A stretch of 64,000 bases of DNA from CAIWHR01 sp963779805 (GCA_963779805.1 CAVZZN010000013.1:1-64000); one strand, 5' to 3'; shown: positions 47,676 through 57,436, counted from the stretch's first letter. A program made the numbers and translations. The notes: generated from the sequence alone by a model not told the origin.

Positions 47676-47995
47676 GATGCCGTTCCTTTGATGTTCTTCG
47701 ACGGTTCGAATCTATGCCGATTCGCCGCGGTCATCCAATCGCATTTTCGGATTCGAGCGATTGCGCGCGCCGATGGGGTTGCGGAGCACAGATCGACCCT
47801 TGGGCACGACACCGCGCCCACGTTCGTGCAGCACAAAGTCCAGCTCGCGCATGGCGCAATGCGCCCCGCACCGGTCGGCATGCACTGCCATCGGCCGCGC
47901 CGATGACGCCCATCGGTTGTTGCGATGCCCTTCCTGCGTCGAGATGCCCGGCGTGCCGATAACCGGTGTCATCGATTCGAGCGTCGGGGCGAGTC
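47676..47995. other. 320-bp gap without a supported gene
   Basis: Short open stretches occur on both strands (for example near 47700-47970), but none has a plausible start, codon pattern and recognisable protein together. The left end should hold the promoter of the small membrane gene at 47675. Nothing else is clear. Confidence 0.4.
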
Positions 47996-48481
47996 ATGGC
48001 ATTCCAGAAAACGCTGGTGATCCGCATCGGCCGCGTCGGCGGCCGCGGGCCGGCGGCACCGCTGGATCGGGCTGCCGCCGATCACGTCGAGGACTTCCGC
48101 CCGGCCGCGACGCGCTATCGGCGGCACCTGCGCCGGTTCGTGCAGTGCGCCGTCCTCGGGGCCGCGCTCGTGTTCGCGGGTCTGCTGCTGCCGGAGCACG
48201 TCATGCCCTGGGTGGCCGGACCCGGCATGGCGCTCATCGGGGTGGCGCTGGTCGTGTTCTTCACGTTGCCGCCGCTCGGCTGTCCGGCCTGCACGCGGGC
48301 CGCCGACGGAGCGCTCGATTGCTACTGCCCCGCGTGCGGCAGCGAGCAGCTCAAGGTGAACCGCCTGTGGGGCTCGTATTGCAATGGCTGCGGCCGGCGG
48401 TTCGGGCACTACCGCTACCGCAATTACCCCATCCGGTATTGCACGCACTGCGGCGTGGTGCTGGACGAAGCAGGCGTGTGA
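47996..48481 (+). CDS. Membrane-anchored Zn-ribbon protein, unknown function
   Basis: 161 residues: cytoplasmic basic N-terminal part (TRYRRHLRRF), two adjacent hydrophobic helices (FVQCAVLGAALVFAGLLL, MPWVAGPGMALIGVALVVFF), then a cysteine-rich domain. Pairs CPAC, CPAC, CNGC and CTHC could form two zinc ribbons. No family recognised; the pattern resembles small membrane proteins with double zinc-ribbon domains. Intact frame; ATG 47996 is the first Met before the body. Confidence 0.65.
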   Translation: MAFQKTLVIRIGRVGGRGPAAPLDRAAADHVEDFRPAATRYRRHLRRFVQCAVLGAALVFAGLLLPEHVMPWVAGPGMALIGVALVVFFTLPPLGCPACTRAADGALDCYCPACGSEQLKVNRLWGSYCNGCGRRFGHYRYRNYPIRYCTHCGVVLDEAGV

Positions 48482-48763
48482 CGGCGTAACCACCGCGACC
48501 CAGAGTAACCGGCGAACCAGGGTCAACCAGGGTCGCAGGCGCTCGGCGGCGGCCGGCGCCCCGTTGCCACGGCCCGCGGCGTGCCACCCGCAAGCGTCGC
48601 GGGCGCATTCGCCATCCGCGCGCCCGGCGCGATAGTAGCTTCCCGTAGGGAATGTCCGGTATCATCACGCACTCGATTGCCGCGCGTCCAGCTGTCGTAG
48701 CGCCACGGACGATGCGGCTTTCCTCCGGTCGACGATCTAGCGTGACCGACACCGCGGGCGGGC

Positions 48764-49665
48764 ATGATCGATACCAGCACGAACCCTCAGCCTTTTCCGC
48801 TGCCATCCGCGCCTTTCTCCGGCTCGAACGACGTTACCGTGCATCGTCACGGCGAGTGGGCCGGCGTCGTGGTCGAGATCATGCGGGCGACGCACGCGAC
48901 TGGGTGCTGCAGCGGGCGAGTCACACCGTGAGCGTTCACCTGCGGGGCCCTGCGGAACTCGTGCAGGGACGCGATGGCCACAGCGTCAGGCGCCGCGTGC
49001 AGCGAGGCGACGTGATCGTCACGCCGGCCGGTGCGCCCAAGCACTGGCGCTCCGATGAACCGAGGGAATGGCTTGCGATCCGGCTCCCGCCTTCCTTCCT
49101 CCAGGCCATCGTGCCCGAAGATTCGCGCGACGGCAGCGCCATGCTGGTCGACAATTTCGGGACGCGCGATCCCGTTGTCGAGAGCATCGGGCAGCGCCTG
49201 CTGGGCGAGCTGGAGGACCCGGGCATCGGCAGCGACGTCTACGGTAGCGCGCTGGTGCACGAGCTTGGCGTGCATCTGTTGCGGCACTACTCGAATGCCC
49301 CTGCCACCATACCGGCGCGTGCGAAGCTACCCGAGCACAAGCTGCGTCGCGCGCGCGAGTTCATCGACGCGCACCTGGGTGAGGAGCTCACCGTCGGTCG
49401 CATCGCGGAGGTGGTCGCGATGAGCCCGTGCCACTTCGCGCATCTCTTCCGGGATGCAACGGGGCAGCCACCGCACAGCTTCGTGATCCAGCGCCGTATC
49501 GAGCGAGCGAAGTACCTGCTGATCGCCAGCGAGCTGCCGATGATGGAGATCGCGCAGCTGGTGGGCTGTCAGACACAGGCGCACTTTTCGGCCGTGTTCC
49601 GGCGGCATGCGGGCGTCAGCCCAAGTGCGTTCCGGATATCCAGGGGTACGGGGACGGCCCGCTGA
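48764..49665 (+). CDS. AraC-family transcriptional regulator
   Basis: About 300 residues. The C-terminal double HTH is clear: LRRAREFIDAHLGEELTVGR, IAEVVAMSPCHFAHLFRDAT and MEIAQLVGCQTQAHFSAVFR ending HAGVSPSAFRIS. The middle part (VSVHLRGPAELVQGRDG, RRRVQRGDVIVTPAGAPKHW) is the usual cupin-like effector domain. From ATG 48764 the first 45 residues lie in another frame, which changes near 48890, apparently by one missing base. It converges on the molybdenum hydroxylase operon at 49759 and may regulate it or the neighbouring genes. Confidence 0.82.
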
Positions 49666-49705
49666 CGACGGGCGAACAGCGGCGGTCAATCGCGTCTGCG
49701 GGCCT

Positions 49706-49740
49706 CCAAAAGACTGCGGCGCCCGAAGGCGCCGCAGCTT
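49706..49740 (-). terminator. Terminator for the leftward molybdenum hydroxylase operon
   Basis: CTGCGGCGCC, a CGAA loop and GGCGCCGCAG make a perfect 10-bp stem. Read on the minus strand it is followed by TCTTTTGG, a short U-run, directly after the end of the gene at 49759. It lies between convergent genes. Confidence 0.75.
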
Positions 49741-49758
49741 CAGAACGGCGGTGCCGGC

Positions 49759-52316
49759 CTAGAGCGCGAGCGTGCCGATCGGCAAGCTCGTGACGCGCAC
49801 GCCTACTGCGTTGAAGATGGCGTTGCCGATTGCGGCCGGGATCGCCTCGATCGTGGGTTCACCTGCACCCCAGGACGCCAAATCCGGCGTTTGGAGCAGT
49901 TGCTCGGGGTGGTCGAGCAGCGCGATCTCAATCGAGTCCGGCACTTGGTTGAAGTGGATCACCGGGTACGCGGGCGCCGGGTTGCCGGGCTGCGGCGCCC
50001 AGAGCAGGCTGGTGACACCGTTCGTGTCGAACTGCACCTGTTCGATCAGCGCGCGACTGATCCCCTGGATGACGTTGCCTTCGATCTGATTGCGGAGTCC
50101 GTCCGGGTTGACGATGAGACCGCAGTCGTGCGCGACGACGACGCGTCGGACTCGCACCGCGCCTTTCGGGGGATCCGACGAATTTGCGGGATCCGAGGTG
50201 GTCACCTCGACCTCGACGCAAGCCGCCACATAGGTCTCGACGGTCTCGTAACGGACATAGGCCACACCCCTACCAGCCTTCGCTCCAGCCGGCGCGGGTG
50301 CAAGCGGAGCATCCCACCCCGAGCGCTGCCTCACCGCGTCCAGCACTGCCACGGCGCGATGGTCGACGCCAGGCACTGGGGCCGACTGCGCGGTTCCGGA
50401 GTCTCCGCTCAAGGCACAGACATATCCCCTGCGGTACTGAATGGGATCCGCATGCGCCTTCAGCGCTAGCTCATCCATGAACGACTCGTTGGCGAACGTG
50501 TTCGACATTCCACCGAGACTGCGCAGTGCCGTCGAGCGCGGCAGGATGTTCACCAGCTCGCCGGTCGTCGTGTAGGAACTCACGAAGTTCCCGATCGTGT
50601 TCATATTCGGGAATGAATAGTTGACGGGGGCGTTGCGCGTGCCTAAGTTGACATTGGCGGTTGTCTGGGAAGGGATATTCCCTAGCTCCTGTCCAGCCAG
50701 CAGGTTCCATCCGCGCCCCGGCGGGCTGTTGCCGCCCGGGCGGCTGTTGTGCGGCGGCGTAAACACCGTGTGCTGCCAGGACACGACTTTTCCCTGCTTT
50801 TCCAGACCGCCTTGCAGCTGGTGCAGCATGGCCGGGCCGAGAGGCTCCCAACCGTGCTCGTCCTGTCGCATCCATTGCACGCGAACTGGTGCGCCCGCGA
50901 GCTGCGACATCAAGGCGGCGTCGACCGCGACGTCGTCCGCGCCATTGTGCCCGTAGCATCCGGCGCCCTCGACGTAGATGACTTGGACCGCCGTCTGCGC
51001 GATCCCTAGCACGTCGGCCACGGCGCCCTTGAGGTTGTACACGCCTTGTGTTCCTGACCACACCGTCGCTTGGATGCCCGTCGTTGGGTCGGGGGCCGCC
51101 TTGACATCCGCAACTGCGCAGGTGGGGCCCACACTAGCGTGCATCTGGTAGGGCGTATAGAACGTCTCTGTGACCTTTGTGGCCGCAGTATTGAATGCTG
51201 CCACGGCATCCCCGACAGTCTCCTGTGCTTTGTTCGGGGCGACAACATTGTGCGTCAGCGCATATTGAACGGTGCCGGGCGTGTTGACGTCGCCGGGCGT
51301 GGAGTCTGAAACGAGAGCGTGGCCGGCATTCCAATTGACCAGCAACGTTCTGGCTGCCTTGATTGCCGCCCATTCCGTTGTTGCCACCACACCGATGAAA
51401 TTTTGCTTGCGCAAGACTTGAACATCGGAACCGATAGCCGCTAGCGAGGCTGGGTCGTAGCTGCCGAACGTCGCATTCTTCGGCTTCGGTACGTACGCCT
51501 TGGTTGGTGGGATGGTTGTCGAGTTCACCGTGACGAAGTTGTTGCGCATGACGCGGCCGTGCAGCATCCCGGGCAAAGTCCCGTCAAGAAATTTGTCCGA
51601 AATGTATGGGAACACGCCCGTGCACTTCTCGACCAGGTCGACGCGCGGTGTTGGTTGACCTACGACCGTGTAGGTACCGGGGTCCTTCAGAGGCGGCGGC
51701 GGCGACAGGGGATCGCTGTACAGCGGAGGGATCTGCTGCCCGGCGAAGAGCGCTGCGTATTTCGTGGCCTGCGTCATGTTTGGCCCGATACCGATCTGTC
51801 CGCCGCTCGCGTAGAGCCTATTGAACGGTACGCCAAGTTGTCCTGAAGCCAGGGTCAGCAGCTGCTGGAACGCCATAGCCGCAGCCCGGCGGAGCAACGG
51901 CCCCTGCACTTGAACCGACTTGCTGCCGGCGGTGAAACCTTGATTCGGAGTCAGGTTAGTGACGCCCTGGATGAACTCGATGGCGCTCATGTCCACATAG
52001 AGTTCATCTGCGACGATCTGCATGAAGGCCGTCTGGGTGCCGGTGCCAAGCTCGACCTTCCCGCTGTAGATCGTGACGATGTTCCGCTGATCGATGGTGA
52101 GCCACGCGTTCGTGTCATTCACACTCGTCAGAGGATCGAGAGTCGGATGCAGAACCCCGAATACGTCGAGTTCGGGAGGATAGAGATTCGCGCCTTGGCA
52201 TCGGTGGCGACTAGTGCGGCCGGCAGCGGCGAAAGGCTGAACCCGACGGCGAGAGTGCTCTTGCCCAGCGTCGCGAAGAACTCCCGGCGTGTCATGCGCT
52301 TTTGTCCGATGCTCAT
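49759..52316 (-). CDS. Molybdenum-binding subunit of isoquinoline 1-oxidoreductase-type hydroxylase (IorB-like), Tat-exported
   Basis: Large subunit (about 850 residues) of a periplasmic molybdenum hydroxylase/aldehyde dehydrogenase. Tat signal MTRREFFATLGKSTLAVGFS at the N-terminus, then the two halves of the family: VELGTGTQTAFMQIVADELY, GPLLRRAAAMAFQQLL, and TPYQMHASVGPTCAVADVKA and SLGGMSNTFANESFMDELAL. The catalytic Glu lies near the C-terminus in WGAGEPTIEAIPAAIGNAIF. One break near 52160 separates the signal peptide from the body; correcting it needs one added base, unlike most breaks in this window. Its stretch is clearly less GC-rich than the flanks by eye. The ATG overlaps the stop of the FeS subunit. 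Confidence 0.85.
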
Positions 52317-52861
52317 GCTGTCATCTCCTGCGCCGCTTGCTGGATCGCCTTAATGATGCGCATGTGCGCTCCGCAACGGCAGAGATAAACGAATGGTGGG
52401 TTCTGGTTGATGCCGGACAGGAAGTCCTTTACCTCGCCATCGGTGGGAACCGCCGTGTTGCCATTGGCGAAGCGCTGCTGAAGCCAGTTCCACGATCCCA
52501 TCATGATGCCGCTCGTGCAGTACGCGCACTGTGCCGCTTGGTTGTCGATGAACGCCTTCTGTATCCCGCGCGGGTTATTGGGCTGTCCCAGCCCTTCCAC
52601 CGTCTTGACGTGCGCATTGGCTAGACTGGGTAGGTAGCTCGGCGCGACCGGGCTGTTGAGCGGGTATACGCACGACCGCCTCGTCACGCCATCGACAATG
52701 ACCGTACAAGCGCCGCATTGCGCCACCCCGCAGCCGAATTTCACGCTTCGGGTTCCGACCTGATTCCGGAGCACGTACAGCAGCGGCTCTGACCCATCAG
52801 GCACGCTCACCGTCGTGAGCTGGTTGTTGACGTACATGTTCAAAGTTAATGGTCCAGCCAT
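52313..52861 (-). CDS. [2Fe-2S] subunit of the molybdenum hydroxylase (IorA-like)
   Basis: 182-residue iron-sulfur subunit. N-terminal plant-type cluster VKFGCGVAQCGACTVIVDG with a fourth Cys in RRSCVYP; C-terminal helical cluster QCAYCTSGIMMG and YLCRCGAHMRIIKAI. It transfers electrons from the Mo site to a c-type cytochrome in this family. ATG 52861 follows a GAGGAG site and removes 12 unlikely residues of the longer frame. Lower GC than neighbours, like its partner. Confidence 0.9.
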   Translation of the reverse strand: MAGPLTLNMYVNNQLTTVSVPDGSEPLLYVLRNQVGTRSVKFGCGVAQCGACTVIVDGVTRRSCVYPLNSPVAPSYLPSLANAHVKTVEGLGQPNNPRGIQKAFIDNQAAQCAYCTSGIMMGSWNWLQQRFANGNTAVPTDGEVKDFLSGINQNPPFVYLCRCGAHMRIIKAIQQAAQEMTA

Positions 52862-53173
52862 GTTGTGGGTTCTCCTCGACGTCACCGCAAGCGGCATGAA
52901 CGAGCAAATCTATGTTCGTACGCCCGACTCCGCTTTCGAATTCCTGCGATCGCTTGCGCGATTCTGCGAAATAGATCGCGTTCTCACTACCATTCCCGGT
53001 GCCCGCCAGCGGTTCAATTGAAAGCGCTTTGCAAGCTGCGCCAGTCAAGCGAAGGCGCGCGCCCGGCCGCGCGCTTTGCGACACTTGCGCGACGAGCGCT
53101 CAATCGCGGGGGTGGCGAAACGCGTATCGCACCGGCGCGATAAGATCAGCGACAAACCGGACGAGGGAAAGCG
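52862..53173. other. 312-bp divergent control region
   Basis: It separates the leftward molybdenum hydroxylase operon from the rightward aldo/keto reductase. The left half is relatively AT-rich (52900-53000) and should hold the operon promoter; no clear -35/-10 pair stands out. No gene recognised. Confidence 0.4.
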
Positions 53174-54121
53174 ATGAACAAACGCGAGCTGGGCACCACT
53201 GGATTCGAAGTCGCGCCGCTCGCCTTCGGCGGCAACGTGTTCGGCTGGACGGTCGACGAGCCGACGTCGTTCGCGCTCCTCGACGCCTTCGTCGCCGCCG
53301 GCTTCAACCTGATCGACACCGCGGACTCGTACTCCCGCTGGGTGCCCGGCCATCAGGGCGGCGAGTCGGAAACGATCATCGGCCGCTGGATCGCGAAGCG
53401 CGGCCATCACGACGACGTGATCATCGCGACCAAGATCGGCTCCGACATGGGCCAGGGCCACAAGTGCCTGCGGCGCGACTACATCCTCGAGGGGGTCGAG
53501 AAGTCGCTACGGCGGCTGCAGATCGACTGCATCGACCTGTACCAGTCGCACTGGGACGACGAGGACACGGCCTTCGAGGAAACGCTCGAGGCCTACGACC
53601 GCCTCATCCGCGCCGGCAAGGTGAAGGCGATCGGCGCGTCGAATCTCTCAGCGCAGCGCCTGGGCGAGGCGCTCGCCGCGAGCAAGGCGCACGGCCTCCC
53701 GCGCTACGCAACGCTGCAGCCGCTCTACAACCTGTACGATCGCGACGCCTTCGAAGGATCGCTGCAGGAGCTGTGCGTGCGCGAGAACATCGGCGTGATC
53801 ACGTACTACTCGCTCGCGGCCGGTTTCCTCACCGGCAAGTACCGCTCGGAAGCGGACTTCGCCAAGAGCGCGCGCGGGCCCGGCATGAAGAAGTACCTGA
53901 ATCCCCGCGGCATGCGAATCGTTGCCGCGCTCGATGCCGTCGCGCGCCGCTACGGCGTAGCGCCGGCCCAGATCGCGCTCGCGTGGCTCATGGCGCGCCC
54001 TGGCGTCACCGCGCCGATCGCAAGCGCCACCTCGCTCGAGCAGCTGCAGGAGCTCGTGCGTGCGGCGCAGCTCGAGCTCGACGCGGACGCGATGCGCGAG
54101 CTCGACCGGGCGAGCGCGTAG
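53174..54121 (+). CDS. Aldo/keto reductase
   Basis: NADPH-dependent (beta/alpha)8 reductase of 315 residues. Family motifs: GTTGFEVAPLAFGGNVFGW, FNLIDTADSYSRWVPG with the catalytic Asp and Tyr, IIATKIGSDMG with the catalytic Lys, LYQSHWDDEDTAFEETLEAY with the catalytic His, and IGASNLSAQRLGEAL. This is the AKR group typified by YajO and MocA-like enzymes. Intact frame; GAGGGAAAGCG precedes ATG 53174. It lies between two divergent molybdenum hydroxylase operons and could supply or remove their aldehyde substrate. Confidence 0.92.
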   Translation: MNKRELGTTGFEVAPLAFGGNVFGWTVDEPTSFALLDAFVAAGFNLIDTADSYSRWVPGHQGGESETIIGRWIAKRGHHDDVIIATKIGSDMGQGHKCLRRDYILEGVEKSLRRLQIDCIDLYQSHWDDEDTAFEETLEAYDRLIRAGKVKAIGASNLSAQRLGEALAASKAHGLPRYATLQPLYNLYDRDAFEGSLQELCVRENIGVITYYSLAAGFLTGKYRSEADFAKSARGPGMKKYLNPRGMRIVAALDAVARRYGVAPAQIALAWLMARPGVTAPIASATSLEQLQELVRAAQLELDADAMRELDRASA

Positions 54122-54139
54122 CCACGCGCACGGCACCGC

Positions 54140-54250
54140 CACCCCGCAGGTACCTCAGAAGTACCCCAGAGGCGCCCCAGCGGTACCCCCCACCACCCCG
54201 TAGGTACCTCCGCGGCACCTCCGAGGTACCCCAGAGGTACCTCGGAGCTG
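54140..54250. repeat. Array of GGTACC-centred palindromic units
   Basis: About eight units of the form GGTACCTC(M)GAGGTACC or close variants (GTACCCCAG, GGTACCCCC, CACCTCCGAG) fill the gap between the aldo/keto reductase and the convergent hydroxylase gene. Many can base-pair with each other, giving stem structures on both strands. Single copies of a similar sequence appear near 6411-6445 and 17881-17900. Confidence 0.6.
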
Positions 54251-54266
54251 GCAGCGTGGGTGCGCG

Positions 54267-56519
54267 CTACAGCCCGCCCATTCGCGCACCCGGGAAGAAG
54301 GGCAGGCTGCGCACGCGCGTGCCCGTGAGGCGCGCATACGCATTCGCAAGCGCAGGCGCGAGCGGCGGCACGCCGGGCTCGCCCACGCCGCTCGGCGGCA
54401 GCGTGCTCGCCATCACCTGCACGCTGATCTGCGGCATCTCGTTGAGGCGCAGCACGCGATAGCTGCTGAAATTCTGCTGCACGGCCTTGCCCGCGACGAA
54501 CGTCGTCTGGCCCCACAGCGCCGCGTTGAGCGCGTGCACGATGCCGCCCTGCATCTGCGCCTCGACCGAGTCCGGATTGATCACGGTCCCGCAGTCGATC
54601 ACGCAGGCCACGCGGTGCACGGTGAGGGAGCCGGCGGCAGGCTGCGAGATCTCGACCACCTGGCACACCCACGTGCCGAACGACTCGGCGAGCGCAACGC
54701 CCCACGCATGCCCGGCACGCAGCGTGCTGCGCCACGACGAGCTCATCATGTCGGCCGCCCACAGCACCGCCCGCGCGCGATCGTCGGTCAGGTGGTTGTA
54801 GCGGAAGGTGAAGGGATCGATGCCCGCCGCAGCGGCGAGCTCGTCCATCATGCTCTCGACCGCGAACGCATTGATCGACGCACCCACGGAGCGCCAGAAG
54901 CCCACCGGAATGCCTGCCGTCAGCGGCACCCATTCCACGACGTGCGAGCCCAAGGCATAAGGCAGCCGAACCGCGCCTTCCACCGCCTGCGAGTCGACCG
55001 CGCCCGGCGGCAGCCAGCCGCGCTGGCCGAGGATCGCCTGCGAGACGTTGCGATACGACCACGCCTTGATGCGCTTGCCGCCATCGAGCGCGGCCTTGAC
55101 GTTCACGAGCGCAAACGGACGGTACTGGTCGTGCGCGAAATCCTCCTCGCGCCGCCACGTGAGCTTGACCGGCCGCTTCACCGCGAGCGCGACCTGGATC
55201 GCCTGGCCGACGTAGTCGAGCTCGAACTTGCGCCCGAGACCGCCGCCGAGGAACGTGGTGTGCACGACGATCTGGACCGCGGGCAGGCCCGTGAGGCCCG
55301 CCGCGAGTGCTGCGACCATCGACGCGCCCTGCGTCGGCGCCCAGATCTCGCAGCGCTGCAGGACGTCGCCCGAGTAGGTCGGGCACACCGTGCAGTTCAG
55401 CACCTCCATCGTGGCGTGCGCGAGATACGGGAGCGTGTAGGTCGAATCGAGCGTTGGGGTGCCGAGGTCGGCCGCGACGATCGGATCGATCACGGCCGCG
55501 TAGGACGCCGGCGTGTAGCCCGTCGGCACGGCGGGTTCGGCCACCAGCGGCTGGCCGGATTGCATGAGCGTCTGCGCCTTCGCGAGGATCTGCGCGCTGT
55601 CGACGTCGCCGGTCGAAGCCGGCAACGACCAGCTCACGCTGAGCGAATTCGCGAGGCGCATCGCGAGCCACGTGTTGCTCGCGACGACCGCCACCGCGTT
55701 CACGCTGCCCGCCGCCACGTTGCCGCGCGTATCGGACGCCTTGCACGGCACGACCGCGATCGCGCTCGACGGCTTCGAAGGCGTGCTCTTCAGCGTGCCG
55801 CCGATGACCGGGCAGTGCTTGATCGCGGCGAACACGAGGCCGGGGAACCACACGTCGAGGCCGTACTTGGCGCTGCCGTCGACCTTGGCGGGCAGATCGA
55901 CGCGCGGCACGCGCGTGCCGATGAGACGAAACCGTGCCGGATCCGTGAGGCGCAGATCCGCGGGAACCGCTTGCGTGGCCGCGCCGGCGGCGAGCGCAGC
56001 GTAGGGCCACGAGCGCCCGTCCGGGATGTACGTGACGACCGCGCGATTGGCACTGTAGGCATCGCGGTTCGCATCGCCCGTCAACGTCATCGCGGCCGCG
56101 ACGAGGAGCTCGCGTGCGGCGGCCCCCGCGTTGCGCAGGCGCGTGTAGCGCCCGGCCACGGCGCTGCTGCCGCCCGTGACATAGGACACGACCGGATCGA
56201 CCAGCGACTGCTGCACGCTGATCTGCGTCCAGTCGACCATCAGCTCTTCGGCGAGGATCTGCGCGAGGCCGGACATGGCGCCCTGGCCCATCTCGGCGCC
56301 GCCGAACGACAGCGTGATGCTGCCGTCGGTGCCGACGTGCACGTAGGCATTCGCGAGCGTGCCGGGTGCGGGCGGCGGTGCGGCGTGGGCCATGCCGCTG
56401 CGACCGACGAGCGGCGCAGCGAACGCCACCACGAGGCCCTTGGCGGCGAAGGTGAGGAAGCCGCGGCGATCCATGCGCGCGCCGGCGGTGCGGGAAGCGA
56501 TGTCGGTGACGAGGTCCAT
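54267..56519 (-). CDS. Molybdenum-binding subunit of a second IorB-type hydroxylase, Tat-exported
   Basis: 750-residue catalytic subunit with an intact frame. Tat signal MDRRGFLTFAAKGLVVAFAA about 15 residues in from the ATG; first half LSFGGAEMGQGAMSGLAQIL, AEELMVDWTQISVQQSLVDP; second half LAHATMEVLNCTVCPTYSGD, TTFLGGGLGRKFELDYVGQA, GFWRSVGASINAFAVESMMD and the catalytic Glu in SGVGEPGVPPLAPALAN. High GC, unlike the homologous subunit at 49759. Family members act on N-heterocycles or aldehydes; the substrate cannot be told from sequence. Confidence 0.9.
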   Translation of the reverse strand: MDLVTDIASRTAGARMDRRGFLTFAAKGLVVAFAAPLVGRSGMAHAAPPPAPGTLANAYVHVGTDGSITLSFGGAEMGQGAMSGLAQILAEELMVDWTQISVQQSLVDPVVSYVTGGSSAVAGRYTRLRNAGAAARELLVAAAMTLTGDANRDAYSANRAVVTYIPDGRSWPYAALAAGAATQAVPADLRLTDPARFRLIGTRVPRVDLPAKVDGSAKYGLDVWFPGLVFAAIKHCPVIGGTLKSTPSKPSSAIAVVPCKASDTRGNVAAGSVNAVAVVASNTWLAMRLANSLSVSWSLPASTGDVDSAQILAKAQTLMQSGQPLVAEPAVPTGYTPASYAAVIDPIVAADLGTPTLDSTYTLPYLAHATMEVLNCTVCPTYSGDVLQRCEIWAPTQGASMVAALAAGLTGLPAVQIVVHTTFLGGGLGRKFELDYVGQAIQVALAVKRPVKLTWRREEDFAHDQYRPFALVNVKAALDGGKRIKAWSYRNVSQAILGQRGWLPPGAVDSQAVEGAVRLPYALGSHVVEWVPLTAGIPVGFWRSVGASINAFAVESMMDELAAAAGIDPFTFRYNHLTDDRARAVLWAADMMSSSWRSTLRAGHAWGVALAESFGTWVCQVVEISQPAAGSLTVHRVACVIDCGTVINPDSVEAQMQGGIVHALNAALWGQTTFVAGKAVQQNFSSYRVLRLNEMPQISVQVMASTLPPSGVGEPGVPPLAPALANAYARLTGTRVRSLPFFPGARMGGL

Positions 56520-56533
56520 GTGCGTTCTCCCGC

Positions 56534-56965
56534 TCACAGCGTCTTCACCGCATCGCGGATGCGCTGGTACGTGCCGCACACGCAGATGTGCTTCATTTCG
56601 GACAGGATCTCGCTGCCGTGGTGACCCGCCTTCATCGCGCCTGCACACGCCATCAGCATCCCGGGCTGGCAGTAGCCGCATTGCGGGACCTGGTGCTCGA
56701 TCCAGGCCTTCTGCGCGGGATGGCTGCGGTCGGGCGAGAGGCCTTCGATGGTGACGACCTTCTTGCCGGCGGCGGACGACACGTCGAACACGCACGAGTG
56801 CTCGCGCTGGCCATCGATCAGCACCGTGCACGCGCCGCACACCTCGATGCCGCAGCCGTACTTGGTGCCGGTCAAGCCCAGGATGTCGCGCAGCACCCAG
56901 AGCAGGGGCGTTGCGGCGTCGACGTCGACGTTGTAGCTCTTGCCGTTCACGTTGAGTGCGATCAC
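56534..56965 (-). CDS. [2Fe-2S] subunit of the second molybdenum hydroxylase
   Basis: 143 residues. First cluster TKYGCGIEVCGACTVLIDGQ with a further Cys in HSCVFD, second cluster PQCGYCQPGMLMACAG and HICVCGTYQRIRDAV. A GTG start at 56965 (VIALNVNGKSYNV) is chosen: GGAGGA lies 5-10 bases upstream, and the longer frame would add a 40-residue basic stretch. Intact frame. 14 bp before its partner. Confidence 0.9.
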   Translation of the reverse strand: MIALNVNGKSYNVDVDAATPLLWVLRDILGLTGTKYGCGIEVCGACTVLIDGQREHSCVFDVSSAAGKKVVTIEGLSPDRSHPAQKAWIEHQVPQCGYCQPGMLMACAGAMKAGHHGSEILSEMKHICVCGTYQRIRDAVKTL

Positions 56966-57436
56966 TTGAATCCTCCGTAGCGGCGCGGTGTGCGCATTCG
57001 AGAAGTTCCGTCCTGACTGGGTCCGCGCGGCGAAGTAGCGGCGGCGCGAGGCTCGCACGTTCGGGGAAAAATATGACATTGTCAAGTAAGATCGATAAAC
57101 GTGGCTGTAGCGTGCAACCCAACGTATCCTGCCCCGCAGGTTGTATGCAACAGCACGCTAAACTCTTCATCGCCGTGCCGGCTTGGCTACGTTAGCCGTG
57201 CTCCGGTCGACCCGGCGTCCAAGGGCAAATGGCCCGAAAGCCATCGCCGATGGGGTCGCTGACCCGAATTCACCCGAATGGGGCTGCCCGCGTACAAATC
57301 CACTCGACCGCATCGTCCGTGCGGTACTTTTCGGTGCGGACGCGGTCAATAGCACTACCAGCGCGAGTTGCTCGCGCGGTCCGCCGCGCGCCCGAAGAGC
57401 GCGGGCGGGTTTCGTTTCTTTCGCAAAGGGGATTCC
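56966..57436. other. 471-bp divergent control region with TGACATTGTCA palindrome
   Basis: It lies between the leftward hydroxylase operon and the rightward protease. The segment 57065-57105 is AT-rich against the high-GC background and contains a perfect 11-bp dyad TGACATTGTCA at 57074-57084. It also contains TTGACA and CATATT elements on the minus strand, so the operon promoter and a regulator site probably lie here. No gene recognised. Confidence 0.45.

Noticed and set aside
47676..47995. Possible short genes on both strands
   Set aside because: No frame combined a credible start, length and family; some short frames read through low-complexity sequence only.
54534..56624. 696-residue plus-strand frame opposite the second molybdenum subunit
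   Set aside because: No domain recognised; exact antisense of an intact 750-residue hydroxylase subunit, so a coding shadow.
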